Assembly: GCA_031274425.1 (NCBI GenBank) | Contig: JAISQE010000029.1 | Coordinates: forward strand, 1 to 47,233 | DNA length: 47,233 bases | Source of the DNA: Synergistaceae bacterium | Lineage (GTDB): Bacteria; Synergistota; Synergistia; Synergistales; Aminobacteriaceae | Direction of reading: 5' to 3' | Shown: in pieces, positions 16,736 through 25,285 of the stretch | How positions within the stretch are numbered: the first letter of the stretch is position 1 | How the letters are laid out: each line of letters begins with the position of its first letter | Made by a program: the position numbers and the translations under genes | The notes under the pieces: model-generated | Told to the model about the DNA's origin: nothing | Database searches by the model: none | The model's input: the letters and a program-made list of their open reading frames with translations, nothing else

Positions 16736-17527
16736 ATGGAGCAAGATGCGGTAAAAAAAGTAATGGAAGAGGTTATGAAGCGTTTTGAGACGATTCCAGC
16801 CGAAGTCGCAAAACCAACGGAGGAGCCGAGGTGCGTACCGGCGAACTGCACGGAATTCATAGGGACTGCGATGGGTCATACTCTCGGGCTCGTCATTGCG
16901 AATGTGGAAAGCCGCCTGCACGAACTCATGGGCATAGACAGCAAATATCGGTCTATAGGCATCATATCGGATCGCATTGGGGCCGGCCCGCAACTTATGG
17001 CGTGCGACGAAGCCGTAAAAGCGACGAACACCGAGATCATCTCGGCCGAGATGTGCCGCGACACCGAAGGCGGAGCGGGCCACGGCGCGCTCATCATTTT
17101 CGGGGCAGAGGACGTGTCGGATGCGAAACGCGCGATAGAGGTCGCCCTCAAGGAGACTCCGAAGTACTTCGGCGACGTGTGGGGCAACGAGGTGGGCTAT
17201 CTTGAGCTGCAGTATACGGCCCGCGCGAGCTACTGTCTCAACAAGGCGTTGAACGCTCCGGTCGGCCGCGCGTTCGGGCTCATTCTGGGCGCGCCTGCCG
17301 GTATCGGCGTGGTCATCAGCGATACGGCGCTGAAAGCTGCGGAGGTGGAGGCTTACAGCTACTGCTCCCCGCAGAAGGGCACCTGCTACACGAACGAATC
17401 GTTTGTCATGGTGAGCGGCGACTCTGGAGCCGTGCGGCAGGCCATCTTATCGGCTCGCGACGTGGGCGTGAAACTGCTCCATTCTCTGGGCGGCAAGCCA
17501 AAGTCGTCCACGGTTCCCTATATTTAG
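16736..17527 (+). CDS. pduB: Microcompartment shell trimer, tandem BMC (PduB type)
   Basis: 263-residue BMC-T protein with two BMC domains in tandem (about 40-145 and 150-255). It matches PduB, including FIGTAMGHTLGLVIANV and the conserved C-terminal GGKPKSSTVPYI. The N-terminal extension (residues 1-20, EQDAVKKVMEEVMKRFE) is amphipathic, like the extension that anchors cargo in the Salmonella compartment. An in-frame GTG at 16727 lies inside the ribosome site GAGGAGGTG, so the true start is ATG 16736. It precedes pduC by 34 bases. Confidence 0.93.
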   Translation: MEQDAVKKVMEEVMKRFETIPAEVAKPTEEPRCVPANCTEFIGTAMGHTLGLVIANVESRLHELMGIDSKYRSIGIISDRIGAGPQLMACDEAVKATNTEIISAEMCRDTEGGAGHGALIIFGAEDVSDAKRAIEVALKETPKYFGDVWGNEVGYLELQYTARASYCLNKALNAPVGRAFGLILGAPAGIGVVISDTALKAAEVEAYSYCSPQKGTCYTNESFVMVSGDSGAVRQAILSARDVGVKLLHSLGGKPKSSTVPYI

Positions 17528-17561
17528 GGTTGTGACCCAAGATGAGAAAGGTGGGCTGAGA

Positions 17562-19235
17562 ATGGCTGACGCGAAACGCAGCAAGAGATTTGAAATACTC
17601 GAGAAGCGCCCGGTGCATCTCGACGGTTTTATCGGCGAATGGATCGAAGTAGGGCTTTACGCGATGGGTAGCCCGCAAGATCCGAAGCCCTCCATTAAGA
17701 TAGAAGGCGACAAGATTGTCGAGATGGACGGCAAGTCGCGGGGCGAATTCACGATGATAGAGCAGTTTGTGGCCGACTACGCCATCAACGTCAAAAATGC
17801 TCGCGAAGCCATGGCTAAAAGCGAAACGGAAATAGCCCGTATGCTGGTGGACATCAACGTCTCGCGGGAGGAGTGCATCAAGGTCTTCACAGCCCTTACG
17901 CCCTCGAAGATAGCGCGCGTCATGGAAGAAATGAACGTGGTCGAGATGATGATGGCAATGCAGAAGATGCGTTGTCGCCAGACCCCCGCGAATCAGGCGC
18001 ATGTCACCAGCGCGAAGGATCATCCTGTCATGCTCGCCGCCGACGCCGCGGAGGCGACGTTCCGCGGATTCAAGGAAATAGAGACGACTGTTGGAGTCGT
18101 TCGTTACGCTCCTTTCAACGCTCTGGCTCTGCTTGTCGGCGGACAGGTCGGACGCCGCGGCACTCTTTCTCAAGACGCTCTAGAAGAGGCATTCGAACTC
18201 CAGGTGGGTATGCGCGGCCTCACGAGCTATGCCGAAACCGTCTCCGTGTACGGAACCGAGAGAGTTTTTGTGGACGGCGACGACACTCCGTGGTCGAAAG
18301 CTTTTCTTGCTTCAGCCTACGCGAGCCGCGGGCTTAAAATGCGCTTTACCTCCGGCACCGGCTCCGAAGTTCAAATGGGCGCCGCGGAAGGCAAATCCAT
18401 GCTCTACCTTGAGACGCTGTGCGTCATGGTCACGAAGGGCGCCGGGGTCCAGGGGCTGCAAAACGGCTCCATTTCCTGTATAGGCGTTCCCGCGGCCGTT
18501 CCTTCGGGGCTTCGCGCCGTAACCGCCGAAAACCTCATAACGATGTGCCTCGACCTGGAAGTGGCGAGCGGCAACGATCAGACCTTCTCTCATTCCGATC
18601 AGCGCAGAACCGCCAGGACTATGCCGCAGTTCCTTCCCGGAACGGACTGGATCTTTTCGGGCTATTCGTCGACTCCCAACTATGACAACATGTTCGCTGG
18701 CTCGAACTGGGACATTTCTGACGTGGACGACTATCTTGCCCTTCAGCGCGACTTCAAGGTGGATGGGGGGCTTCGCCCGGTCAAGGAAGAGGATGTCGTC
18801 GCGGTGCGCAACAAGGCGGCTCGCGCGATGCAAGCCGTTTTCGCCGAGCTCGGCTTTCCGCCGATAACGGACGAAGAAGTCGAGGCCTGCACTTACGCCA
18901 ACGGCTCGAAAGACATAGGCGACCGCAACATCCCCGAAGACCTCAAAGCGGCGGAGCGCCTGATGAAAGATGCGGTCACGGGAGTGGACGTTGCCAAGGC
19001 GCTTGCCAAACGCGGGTTCCGCGACGTTGCCGAGTCCATCATTCTTATGATGCGGCAGCGCGTCGCGGGCGACTACCTCCAGACGTCCGCTTGGGTCGGC
19101 AGCGACGGCACGGTCTACAGCGCCGTCAACGACCCGAATACATATATGGGCCCAGGAACCGGCTACAAGATGTCCGAGGAGCGCTGGGAAGAAATCAAGG
19201 CCATTCCTTGGGCCATCCGCGCCGAGGATGTATGA
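17562..19235 (+). CDS. pduC: B12-dependent diol/glycerol dehydratase, large subunit
   Basis: Catalytic subunit (557 residues; the family is about 554). It converts 1,2-propanediol to propionaldehyde or glycerol to 3-hydroxypropionaldehyde by an adenosylcobalamin radical mechanism. It is highly alike to known enterobacterial diol dehydratases throughout, from RSKRFE to RWEEIKAIP. Active-site blocks are intact: QAHVTS (His), ETTV (Glu), YAETVSVYG (Glu), VQGLQNGS (Gln) and NDQTFSHSD (Asp). GTG 17532 is in frame, but ATG 17562 follows AAAGGTGGG and matches the usual start (xRSKRFE), so I use it. It forms an (alpha-beta-gamma)2 complex with PduD and PduE. Sequence alone does not tell propanediol from glycerol. 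Confidence 0.96.
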   Translation: MADAKRSKRFEILEKRPVHLDGFIGEWIEVGLYAMGSPQDPKPSIKIEGDKIVEMDGKSRGEFTMIEQFVADYAINVKNAREAMAKSETEIARMLVDINVSREECIKVFTALTPSKIARVMEEMNVVEMMMAMQKMRCRQTPANQAHVTSAKDHPVMLAADAAEATFRGFKEIETTVGVVRYAPFNALALLVGGQVGRRGTLSQDALEEAFELQVGMRGLTSYAETVSVYGTERVFVDGDDTPWSKAFLASAYASRGLKMRFTSGTGSEVQMGAAEGKSMLYLETLCVMVTKGAGVQGLQNGSISCIGVPAAVPSGLRAVTAENLITMCLDLEVASGNDQTFSHSDQRRTARTMPQFLPGTDWIFSGYSSTPNYDNMFAGSNWDISDVDDYLALQRDFKVDGGLRPVKEEDVVAVRNKAARAMQAVFAELGFPPITDEEVEACTYANGSKDIGDRNIPEDLKAAERLMKDAVTGVDVAKALAKRGFRDVAESIILMMRQRVAGDYLQTSAWVGSDGTVYSAVNDPNTYMGPGTGYKMSEERWEEIKAIPWAIRAEDV

Positions 19236-19257
19236 GGAAGGAGGGTGGAATGAGATT

Positions 19258-19953
19258 ATGAAGATCAATCCTGAACTGCTCGAGAAAATAGTGAGAGAAG
19301 TCCTGGCTGGGATGGAGACGGAGATAGAGACAGGAGGAAAATCGGAACCTTCCCTATCGAACTCTTCCCCATCGAACCCGCCCCTCCCTGCGTCCGAAAC
19401 AGTCGCTGGCGTGCAAATGACGGAGAAGGGCCCGGCCGCGCGCGGCACGGACCCCAAAGAGATCGTATTGGCGGTCTCTCCGGCTTTTGCGACGGCGTTC
19501 AAGACGACGATCGTCGATATTCCCCATTCGTCCGTCCTGCGTCAAGTTTTTGCCGGCGCGGAGGAAGAGGGAATCCACATTCGCGTCATACGAGTCTATC
19601 ACACCGCCGACGTGGCGTTCATGGCCCACCATGCCGCCCGCATATCCGGCTCCGGCATCGGCATCGGCATTTTGTCGCGCGGAACGTCCGTCATTCATCA
19701 GCGGGATTTGAACCCTCTGTCGAATCTGGAACTCTTCCCGCAGTCTCCGGTTATCGACCTGCCCACTTTCCGCGCCATCGGCAAGAACGCCGCGAAGTAC
19801 GCCAAAGGCGAAAGCCCCACGCCGGTGCCAACGAACAACGATCCGATGGCTCGTCCACGCTATCAGGGCCTTGCCGCCCTTCTGCACAACAAGGAGGCCG
19901 GGTTCCAGGACCGTTCAAAGGCTTCTCAGGAACTGTCGGTATCGTTCGAATAA
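19258..19953 (+). CDS. pduD: Diol/glycerol dehydratase, medium subunit
   Basis: 231-residue medium subunit that helps to form the adenosylcobalamin site. The core (residues ~65-230) carries EIVLAVSPAFATAF, GILSRGTSVIHQRDL and NLELFPQSP, as in PduD. The first 20 residues (MKINPELLEKIVREVLAGME) form an amphipathic helix of the kind that targets PduD into the compartment, followed by a Ser/Pro/Gly-rich linker. The frame is open from ATG 19228, which overlaps the pduC stop, but ATG 19258 gives the family N-terminus; GGAGGG lies 13 bases upstream. Confidence 0.94.
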   Translation: MKINPELLEKIVREVLAGMETEIETGGKSEPSLSNSSPSNPPLPASETVAGVQMTEKGPAARGTDPKEIVLAVSPAFATAFKTTIVDIPHSSVLRQVFAGAEEEGIHIRVIRVYHTADVAFMAHHAARISGSGIGIGILSRGTSVIHQRDLNPLSNLELFPQSPVIDLPTFRAIGKNAAKYAKGESPTPVPTNNDPMARPRYQGLAALLHNKEAGFQDRSKASQELSVSFE

Positions 19954-19966
19954 GGGGGGATGGATG

Positions 19967-20491
19967 ATGGCACAAACAAATGAAGAATTCGTTGCCAGTG
20001 TGGTGCGTCAGGTTCTGAAAGAGATCTCGGTCGAAGCTCCCGCGTCAGCGGCGGCGAAAAGTGCGAGCGGAATAACGGCTGCGGATTATCCGCTGGGGAT
20101 GAAGCGTAGGGACGTTCTGAAGAGCCCGAGGGGCATTCCCTTCGACGAACTGACGCTGGAGAACGTCGAGAGCGGCAAGGTGGCCTTCGAGGATTTCAGC
20201 ATATCGCCGGACGTTCTCAGTATGCAGGGCGACATAGCTTCCTCGGCGGGACGCACGCAGATTGCGCTCAACTTCAACAGAGCGCGCGAAATGACGAAAA
20301 TCCCTGACGAGCGTATACTGGAGATATATAACAGCCTTCGCCCGCACCGTTCGACGAAGGAAGAGATGTTGGGCATCGCCGACGAGCTGCAGAACAAATT
20401 CGGCGCCGCCGTTTGCGCGGAATTCGTTCGGGAGGCGGCGGACGTCTACCAGCGCCGCAAACTGCTGAAAGGTGATTTGCCTACGGATTGA
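19967..20491 (+). CDS. pduE: Diol/glycerol dehydratase, small subunit
   Basis: 174-residue small subunit. It has the PduE hallmarks YPLGMKRRDVLKSPRG, LNFNRAREMTKIPDERILEIYNSLRPHR and FVREAADVYQRRKLLKGD. The N-terminus (EEFVASVVRQVLKEIS) is another amphipathic targeting-type helix. The ribosome site GGGGGG lies 7 bases before ATG 19967 (ATG 19964 adjoins it). It is followed by the reactivase large subunit with a 16-base gap. Confidence 0.95.
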   Translation: MAQTNEEFVASVVRQVLKEISVEAPASAAAKSASGITAADYPLGMKRRDVLKSPRGIPFDELTLENVESGKVAFEDFSISPDVLSMQGDIASSAGRTQIALNFNRAREMTKIPDERILEIYNSLRPHRSTKEEMLGIADELQNKFGAAVCAEFVREAADVYQRRKLLKGDLPTD

Positions 20492-20507
20492 TCAAGAGGA
20501 GAGGGCA

Positions 20508-22361
20508 ATGGCGATAGTAGCTGGGATTGATATAGGCAATGCGACTACGGAGACCGCGCTTGCCAGGATTGAGGGTCGGAATATCACGTTTCTCGCTACG
20601 GGCATCAGCGCGACCACCGGCATCAAGGGGACGCTCGCGAACATCGCCGGGCTTCGCTCGTCGTTGGGAATGGCCTTGGAAAGGGCGGGTTTCAAACGCG
20701 ACGAGTACAAGGCGGTGGACCTGATCCGGCTCAATCATGCCGCGCCGGTAATCGGCGACGTCGCTATGGAGACGGTGACGGAGACGATTGTAACCGAGTC
20801 CATCATGATCGGGCACAATCCCTCCACACCTGGGGGCGTGGGTGTCGGTATAGGCGTCACCATTCTTTTTAGCGACCTGTCCCGCGCGCGCGAAGGGGAC
20901 TCCGTCATTCCCGTCGTAGAGGCGAAACACGACTACGAGGCTGTGGCCGCCGGAGTATCCGACGCCTTGAGCCGAAAGGTCAATGTGGCCGCCGTTATAT
21001 GTCAGTCCGACGATGGCGTGCTTATCGTAAATCGCCTGCCTCGCGTCATCCCAGTCGTGGACGAGGTCAGCGCCATAGAACGCGTGCCTCTGGGGATGCG
21101 GTGTTGTGTCGAGGTAGCGGCCCCGGGGCGCGTTGTGTCGTTGCTTTCCAATCCCTACGACATCGCATCCTTGTTCGAGCTTTCTCCCGAGGAGACGAAG
21201 CAGATCGTGCCCGTGGCCCGGGCTCTGGTAGGCAACCGTTCCGCCGTGGTAATCCGTACGCCCCTAGGAGAGGTCCGGGAACGTCGCATACCGGCCGGCG
21301 AGCTCTATATTTTAGGTCCGCAGGGAAAACGCACGGTAAACGTCGAGGACGGCGCGGAGGCGATCCAGAACACGATTGTCGCGTGTTCTCCCGTGGAGAA
21401 TATTTTTGGGCAGCCGGGCACCAACGTAGGCGGCATGATGGAGCGCGTACGCCGCACCATGTCCGATCTGACCGACATACCCGTGGGAGACATATACATC
21501 CAGGACCTGTTGGCCGTGGACACGCTCGTACCCCAAAAAGTCGTCGGCGGAGTGGCCGGCGAATTTTCCCTGGAGTCGGGAGTCGCCTTGGCGATTATGG
21601 TGAAGACCGAGGAACTGCCGATGCAGCGCCTCGCTCGGGCTACGTCTCAGGAACTTGGAGTCGAAGTCGAGGTCGGCGGAATAGAGGCCGACATGGCCAT
21701 ACGAGGGGCGCTCACCACGCCCGGCGTCAAACCGCCGGTGGCCGTCTTGGATCTCGGCGCGGGAAGCTCCGACGCCTCGTTCATGAAGACCGACGGCAGC
21801 GTCACGCTCACGCATCTCGCGGGGGCCGGCAATATGGTGAACACGATCATAGCCAGCGAACTGGGCTTCGAGGAAATGGAACTCGCCGAGGCCATCAAGA
21901 GATATCCGCTCTGTAAGGTCGAGAGCGCTTTTCACATTCGCCAGGAAGACGGCACCGTCCGTTTTTTCGACAAAGCATTGGATCCCGGCGTCTTCGGGCG
22001 CGTCGCGCTTTTGCACGAAAACGACATGCTTCAGCCTCTTATGTTGCCAGGCATCAACGTCGAACGGGTTCGTTCGACGCGACGCAAAGCCAAGCAAGAA
22101 GTGTTCGTGAAAAACGCGTTGCGCGCCCTCGAACAGGTTGCGCCAGGCAATAATATCCGCCTTGTGGATTACGTCGTCCTTGTCGGAGGTTCGGCCAAGG
22201 ATTTCGAAATACCCACGATGATCACCGACACGCTCTCGCGTTACGGGATAGTCGCCGGACGGGGAAATATCCGTTCGTCCGAGGGGCCTAGAAACGCGGT
22301 AGCAACCGGGCTAGTGCTCTCTTCCATAGAGAGCGGGTCAAGAACGAAGGGCGGATCATGA
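20508..22361 (+). CDS. pduG: Diol dehydratase reactivase, large subunit
   Basis: 617-residue ATP-dependent chaperone that swaps damaged cobalamin out of the inactivated dehydratase. It has an actin/Hsp70-like ATPase fold (AGIDIGNATTETALA at the start, AVLDLGAGSSDASF near residue 410, VVLVGGSAKDFEIP near residue 560), as in PduG/DdrA. The longest frame begins upstream, but ATG 20508 follows AGAGGAGAGG and gives the usual N-terminus. The stop overlaps the pduH start by 4 bases. Confidence 0.95.
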   Translation: MAIVAGIDIGNATTETALARIEGRNITFLATGISATTGIKGTLANIAGLRSSLGMALERAGFKRDEYKAVDLIRLNHAAPVIGDVAMETVTETIVTESIMIGHNPSTPGGVGVGIGVTILFSDLSRAREGDSVIPVVEAKHDYEAVAAGVSDALSRKVNVAAVICQSDDGVLIVNRLPRVIPVVDEVSAIERVPLGMRCCVEVAAPGRVVSLLSNPYDIASLFELSPEETKQIVPVARALVGNRSAVVIRTPLGEVRERRIPAGELYILGPQGKRTVNVEDGAEAIQNTIVACSPVENIFGQPGTNVGGMMERVRRTMSDLTDIPVGDIYIQDLLAVDTLVPQKVVGGVAGEFSLESGVALAIMVKTEELPMQRLARATSQELGVEVEVGGIEADMAIRGALTTPGVKPPVAVLDLGAGSSDASFMKTDGSVTLTHLAGAGNMVNTIIASELGFEEMELAEAIKRYPLCKVESAFHIRQEDGTVRFFDKALDPGVFGRVALLHENDMLQPLMLPGINVERVRSTRRKAKQEVFVKNALRALEQVAPGNNIRLVDYVVLVGGSAKDFEIPTMITDTLSRYGIVAGRGNIRSSEGPRNAVATGLVLSSIESGSRTKGGS

Positions 22362-22762
22362 ACGCCTGGTTTGGGCGTGTCGGTGGGCGTGACGCGTTGC
22401 CCGACAATAAACCGTCTATATGGCTGGTGACGGATCCGTCGTTCGAGGAAAGAGACGCGCGCCTGGTCGCGTCGGGTTGCGAGGAGGAAGGCGTCCCTCT
22501 CGCGTGGGACGTCAAATCCGGTTCCTCTTCCGAACTTGCCAGAATGGCGTGCCTCAGGTCGCGCCTTGAGGTCGGCATCGGAATAGACTCGGGGCACAGA
22601 GGCGCGATAGCTCTCGTCGCGGTGAACGACGCTCCGTATATTGAACGCGACGCCGGAACGCCCGCCAGGCTCCGATGGATTGGACAGGCGGCTGCCAGAA
22701 TGTCGAAAGGGCAGCCCATTATCAACGAAACACAGAGAAGAGGGATGGACGGACATGAGTAA
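22358..22762 (+). CDS. pduH: Diol dehydratase reactivase, small subunit
   Basis: 134-residue partner of PduG, structurally like a dehydratase beta subunit. Conserved blocks are GCEEEGVPLAWD, ARMACLRSRLEVGIGID and the end region ARWIG-like (LRWIGQAAARMSKGQPI). ATG 22358 overlaps the pduG stop (ATGA), the usual coupled arrangement. It is slightly longer than the enterobacterial protein at both ends. Its last 8 bases overlap the next shell gene. Confidence 0.92.
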   Translation: MNAWFGRVGGRDALPDNKPSIWLVTDPSFEERDARLVASGCEEEGVPLAWDVKSGSSSELARMACLRSRLEVGIGIDSGHRGAIALVAVNDAPYIERDAGTPARLRWIGQAAARMSKGQPIINETQRRGMDGHE

Positions 22763-23345
22763 AGGCAGAGCCCTCGGATTTATCGAGACTGTTGGACTTG
22801 CGGCCGCCATTGCCGCCGCGGACGCGGCCCTCAAGGCCGCGAACGTGGAACTGATAGGACGGGAGAATTCGCGGGGACAGGGTTGCATCACGATAAAACT
22901 CACGGGAGAGATAGGCGCGGTAAAAGCGGCGTTAGATGCCGCCAAAACTGTAGCTGCCGGCGTGTCGGAAATCTGGTCGACGGATATGATACCGCGCCCT
23001 GCGGATGGTTTAGATCTCATCATGGTCCATAACGGCGACACGTTGCTGAATTCCTGTAAACAGGCTGAAGCCGTTGATTTCGCTCCGCCCGAAGAAATCG
23101 AAAAAATCGCGCCTGCGGTTGACGAACCGCGGGGGGAAACTCAGACAGATCCTCCTTTACAGCAGCCGGAAACGAAAAATGAGGCATTGCCTGACAACGA
23201 TGTCCTTTCAGAGGAGAAAGAGCAGGCCTCAGTCCACGAACAACCGGTACCCGACGAAACGCGCGATGACGCGACCCAGGAAGAGAGAAAAAAGGAACCC
23301 GCTCCGGCCCCGAAGCCTCCTAAGGGCGGAAAGAAGCATAAATAA
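22755..23345 (+). CDS. Microcompartment shell protein: BMC-H domain with long charged C-terminal tail
   Basis: 196 residues. Residues 1-~92 are a normal BMC-H domain (RALGFIETVGLAAAIAAADAAL, LTGEIGAVKAALDA). The remaining ~100 residues are low-complexity, rich in Glu, Asp, Pro and Gln, and end in a basic APAPKPPKGGKKHK tail. It sits where pduK lies in enterobacterial operons, and PduK also has a BMC-H plus an extension, but the Cys cluster of PduK is missing. The tail probably projects from the shell and may bind cargo, nucleic acid or other compartments. ATG 22755 overlaps pduH by 8 bases; the longer upstream frame is a pduH shadow. Confidence 0.88.
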   Translation: MSKGRALGFIETVGLAAAIAAADAALKAANVELIGRENSRGQGCITIKLTGEIGAVKAALDAAKTVAAGVSEIWSTDMIPRPADGLDLIMVHNGDTLLNSCKQAEAVDFAPPEEIEKIAPAVDEPRGETQTDPPLQQPETKNEALPDNDVLSEEKEQASVHEQPVPDETRDDATQEERKKEPAPAPKPPKGGKKHK

Positions 23346-23365
23346 GCGGCATGGAGGCGACGTCA

Positions 23366-23437
23366 GTGCTGGGAGCGTGGGGAATGATAAAAACAAGGGG
23401 CTTCGCGGGCGAAAGGGTAGATCATGTCTTCGGCTAA
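23366..23437 (+). pseudogene. Possible BMC-H remnant or 23-codon mini-gene
   Basis: In the 78-base gap before eutJ, GTG 23366 stands 8 bases after a good GGAGG (23353-23357) and opens a 23-codon frame that stops at TAA 23435-23437, 14 bases inside eutJ. Its middle, GMIKTRGFAG, looks like the first strand of a BMC-H domain (compare [12 protein letters not shown] at 16427 and ALGFIETVGLAA at 22755). It may be the leftover N-terminus of a lost shell gene, or a short translated leader coupled to eutJ. The match is short, so the call is tentative. Confidence 0.35.
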
Positions 23438-24320
23438 GAGCGTAAGCGGAACGGTTTATTATAATGCGAACCGTGTGGAGAGTCTGCTTGCGCCGCTAGA
23501 GAGATCGCTCGAAGCCAATGACGCTTTGTCGGAGTGGGTGAAACTATATCTGGGTTTCGACTTCGGCACCACGAATACGGTTTTAGTCGCGCTGAACGAG
23601 TTCGGCGAGCCCGTGGGCGCGGTTATGGAGCCATCCGGCGCGTCAGTCTCGGATGGCGTTGTGGTGGACTATCTTTCCGCCGTCAATACGATGCGCAAGT
23701 GCCTCGACAGGATGGAGCGAAGATTGAGAAGACAGCTCGTCGGCATCGGGGCCGCGGCGTATCCGCCAGGCATATCGGAACGAACCGCCAAAGTATGCGG
23801 CAACGTCGTTGAAGCGCTGGGCTTCAGTTGCGAGGGGCTTTACGAAGAACCGACGGCGGCATCCGACGCCTTGGATTTCCGGGACGGCGCAATCGTGGAC
23901 ATAGGCGGAGGCACGACCGGCATTTCCATCCTTCAGGACGGCGAGGTCGTTTATTCGGCAGATGAACCGACGGGCGGCACTCATATGACGCTCGTTTTGT
24001 CCGGCGCCTTAAAAGTGGATTTCGACAAGGCCGAGATGATGAAACGGAACATCGAGAACAACGCGCATCTTGTTCCGTTGCTTCGCCCCACGCTCGAGAA
24101 AATGGGTACTATAGTGAAGAATCATCTGATAAAAAGCGGTTATTACGGTAAAGTTCCTATTCTTACCGTGGGCGGCGGCGGTGTGCTCCCCGGGGCGGAA
24201 GAAGTGCTTTCCGCGACGGTGGGCGTGGAGGTAAAGATCTGTCCCAACCCGCTGATGGTGACCCCCGCGGGCATCGCCACCCGCCTTTGGAGGCAACGGA
24301 GCGGAAATGGAAAAATTTGA
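23424..24320 (+). CDS. eutJ: EutJ-type Hsp70-like microcompartment chaperone
   Basis: 298-residue actin/Hsp70-fold protein matching EutJ along its full length: LGFDFGTTNTVLVAL (phosphate 1), EEPTAASDAL, VDIGGGTTGISIL (phosphate 2), YSADEPTGGTHMTLVLSG and the C-terminal VTPAGIA. EutJ is thought to be an ATP-dependent chaperone for compartment enzymes; the role is not proven. It is usual in ethanolamine operons and some non-enteric pdu operons, absent from Salmonella pdu. AAGGG lies 6 bases before ATG 23424. The stop overlaps the next gene by 14 bases. Confidence 0.9.
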   Translation: MSSAKSVSGTVYYNANRVESLLAPLERSLEANDALSEWVKLYLGFDFGTTNTVLVALNEFGEPVGAVMEPSGASVSDGVVVDYLSAVNTMRKCLDRMERRLRRQLVGIGAAAYPPGISERTAKVCGNVVEALGFSCEGLYEEPTAASDALDFRDGAIVDIGGGTTGISILQDGEVVYSADEPTGGTHMTLVLSGALKVDFDKAEMMKRNIENNAHLVPLLRPTLEKMGTIVKNHLIKSGYYGKVPILTVGGGGVLPGAEEVLSATVGVEVKICPNPLMVTPAGIATRLWRQRSGNGKI

Positions 24321-24951
24321 AAAATTGACGACGTTGGTAATGAATATGTTGCGCGAAAAGAGGGTTGGCTTTCTTTGGAAGGACGAACCTCTCTTTTTCC
24401 CCAGGACCTCGGGGTTCGCGTGGATACACTACTGTTGTTGCGCCAAGGCTCGTGCGTCCGCGTGGAGAGTCTACGATCTCCGCGACCTGAAAAATCCTCT
24501 TGCTGAAAGCAATACGCTGGATATGCTGGTCATCCCGAGCGGTTCGGTCGAGCTTTTGCTTGAGGTGGCGTCGGGGTTCACTATTTCTCCGGCCTCGTTT
24601 CTGGTGGACGGAGCGCTTCGTGTTCCGATTCCGGTTTTGTTCGTCGGATTTGGGATCGGCGAATGGATCGCCTCCTCAGGAGCCGCGCGAGATTCAGTCG
24701 AGCGAGTCGTCGACGTCTTGCGGGCGCGCGGAATGGAATTTATCGGTTTGCCTGACGAGGGCCGCAAGGAGACAAACACGACGCAACGAGGGCTTGCGAC
24801 GTTTTCTTGCGGAGGCTGGCTTTCGTGGCATGAAATAGCCCCGCGTGTAGCTGGGTGCGCTTTGGTGCGGCTCTCGGGAGGGACGAAGGTCACGCCCGAG
24901 GCGGCGGACAGACTTGCCCAATCGAATATTCGTGTCGAGGAGGTCTTTTAG
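24307..24951 (+). CDS. PduM-like microcompartment protein (tentative)
   Basis: 214 residues, not confidently recognised. It lies just before the pduN-pduO pair, the place of pduM in enterobacterial operons. The N-terminus (MEKFEKLTTLVMNMLREK) is an amphipathic helix like those of PduD, PduE and PduP. The middle (SFLVDGALRVPIPVLFVGFG) and the end (SWHEIAPRVAGCALVRLSGGTKVTPEAADRLAQ) have a loose resemblance in pattern to the PduM C-terminal half. PduM is a structural component of unknown mechanism. A Cys cluster, YCCCAK, sits at about residues 42-47. GGAG precedes ATG 24307. It is clearly part of the operon (14-base overlap with eutJ); the function is inferred from position only. Confidence 0.6.
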   Translation: MEKFEKLTTLVMNMLREKRVGFLWKDEPLFFPRTSGFAWIHYCCCAKARASAWRVYDLRDLKNPLAESNTLDMLVIPSGSVELLLEVASGFTISPASFLVDGALRVPIPVLFVGFGIGEWIASSGAARDSVERVVDVLRARGMEFIGLPDEGRKETNTTQRGLATFSCGGWLSWHEIAPRVAGCALVRLSGGTKVTPEAADRLAQSNIRVEEVF

Positions 24952-24967
24952 TTTAGGAGGTCTTTTA

Positions 24968-25285
24968 ATGGCACTGACATATAGATTTATCAACGCTCCG
25001 TCGGCGTCGACGAAAAAACTTTTGACGCAGCGCATGTTTCTCGGACGCACCGCGGGCGGCGAGGAGGAACTGAAGTCCGCGGGGTGGGGAGCGGTATTGC
25101 TTGTCCAAGGTGCCGTGCCTGAAATGTACTACGCGGTAGATATAGGCACGAAGACGAGTCCGGTTTTCGCCTCCGAAATCATTGGAAATTGTCCGCAGCA
25201 CATCGTTACTATGGCTTTTATAGGCAACGTGGCCGATGTAACGCAGGTTCTGTCGGCCCTTAAAAACGAAGGAGTGCTCCTATGA
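24968..25285 (+). CDS. Divergent circularly permuted BMC-H-like shell protein
   Basis: 105-residue protein that I read as a degenerate PduU/EutS-type shell subunit. Laid against the pduU product (15606-15953), the order of elements agrees: YRFINAPSASTKKLLTQRM with the N-terminal strand, WGAVLLVQGAVPEMYYAVDIG with GAVGIMTITPGEGSIIAADAA, and VTMAFIGNVADVTQVLSAL with GLVFSGEVSAVESALINAM. Identity is low. Length also fits. ATG 24968 has GGAGG 7 bases upstream, and the stop overlaps pduN as ATGA. Probably a minor shell component, or one with an altered pore. It could instead be a non-shell protein with chance similarity. Confidence 0.6.
   Translation: MALTYRFINAPSASTKKLLTQRMFLGRTAGGEEELKSAGWGAVLLVQGAVPEMYYAVDIGTKTSPVFASEIIGNCPQHIVTMAFIGNVADVTQVLSALKNEGVLL

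Noticed and set aside
18312-19502. 396-codon frame on the minus strand
   Set aside because: Fully antisense to pduC and pduD; composition is typical of a shadow and there are no motifs or ribosome site.
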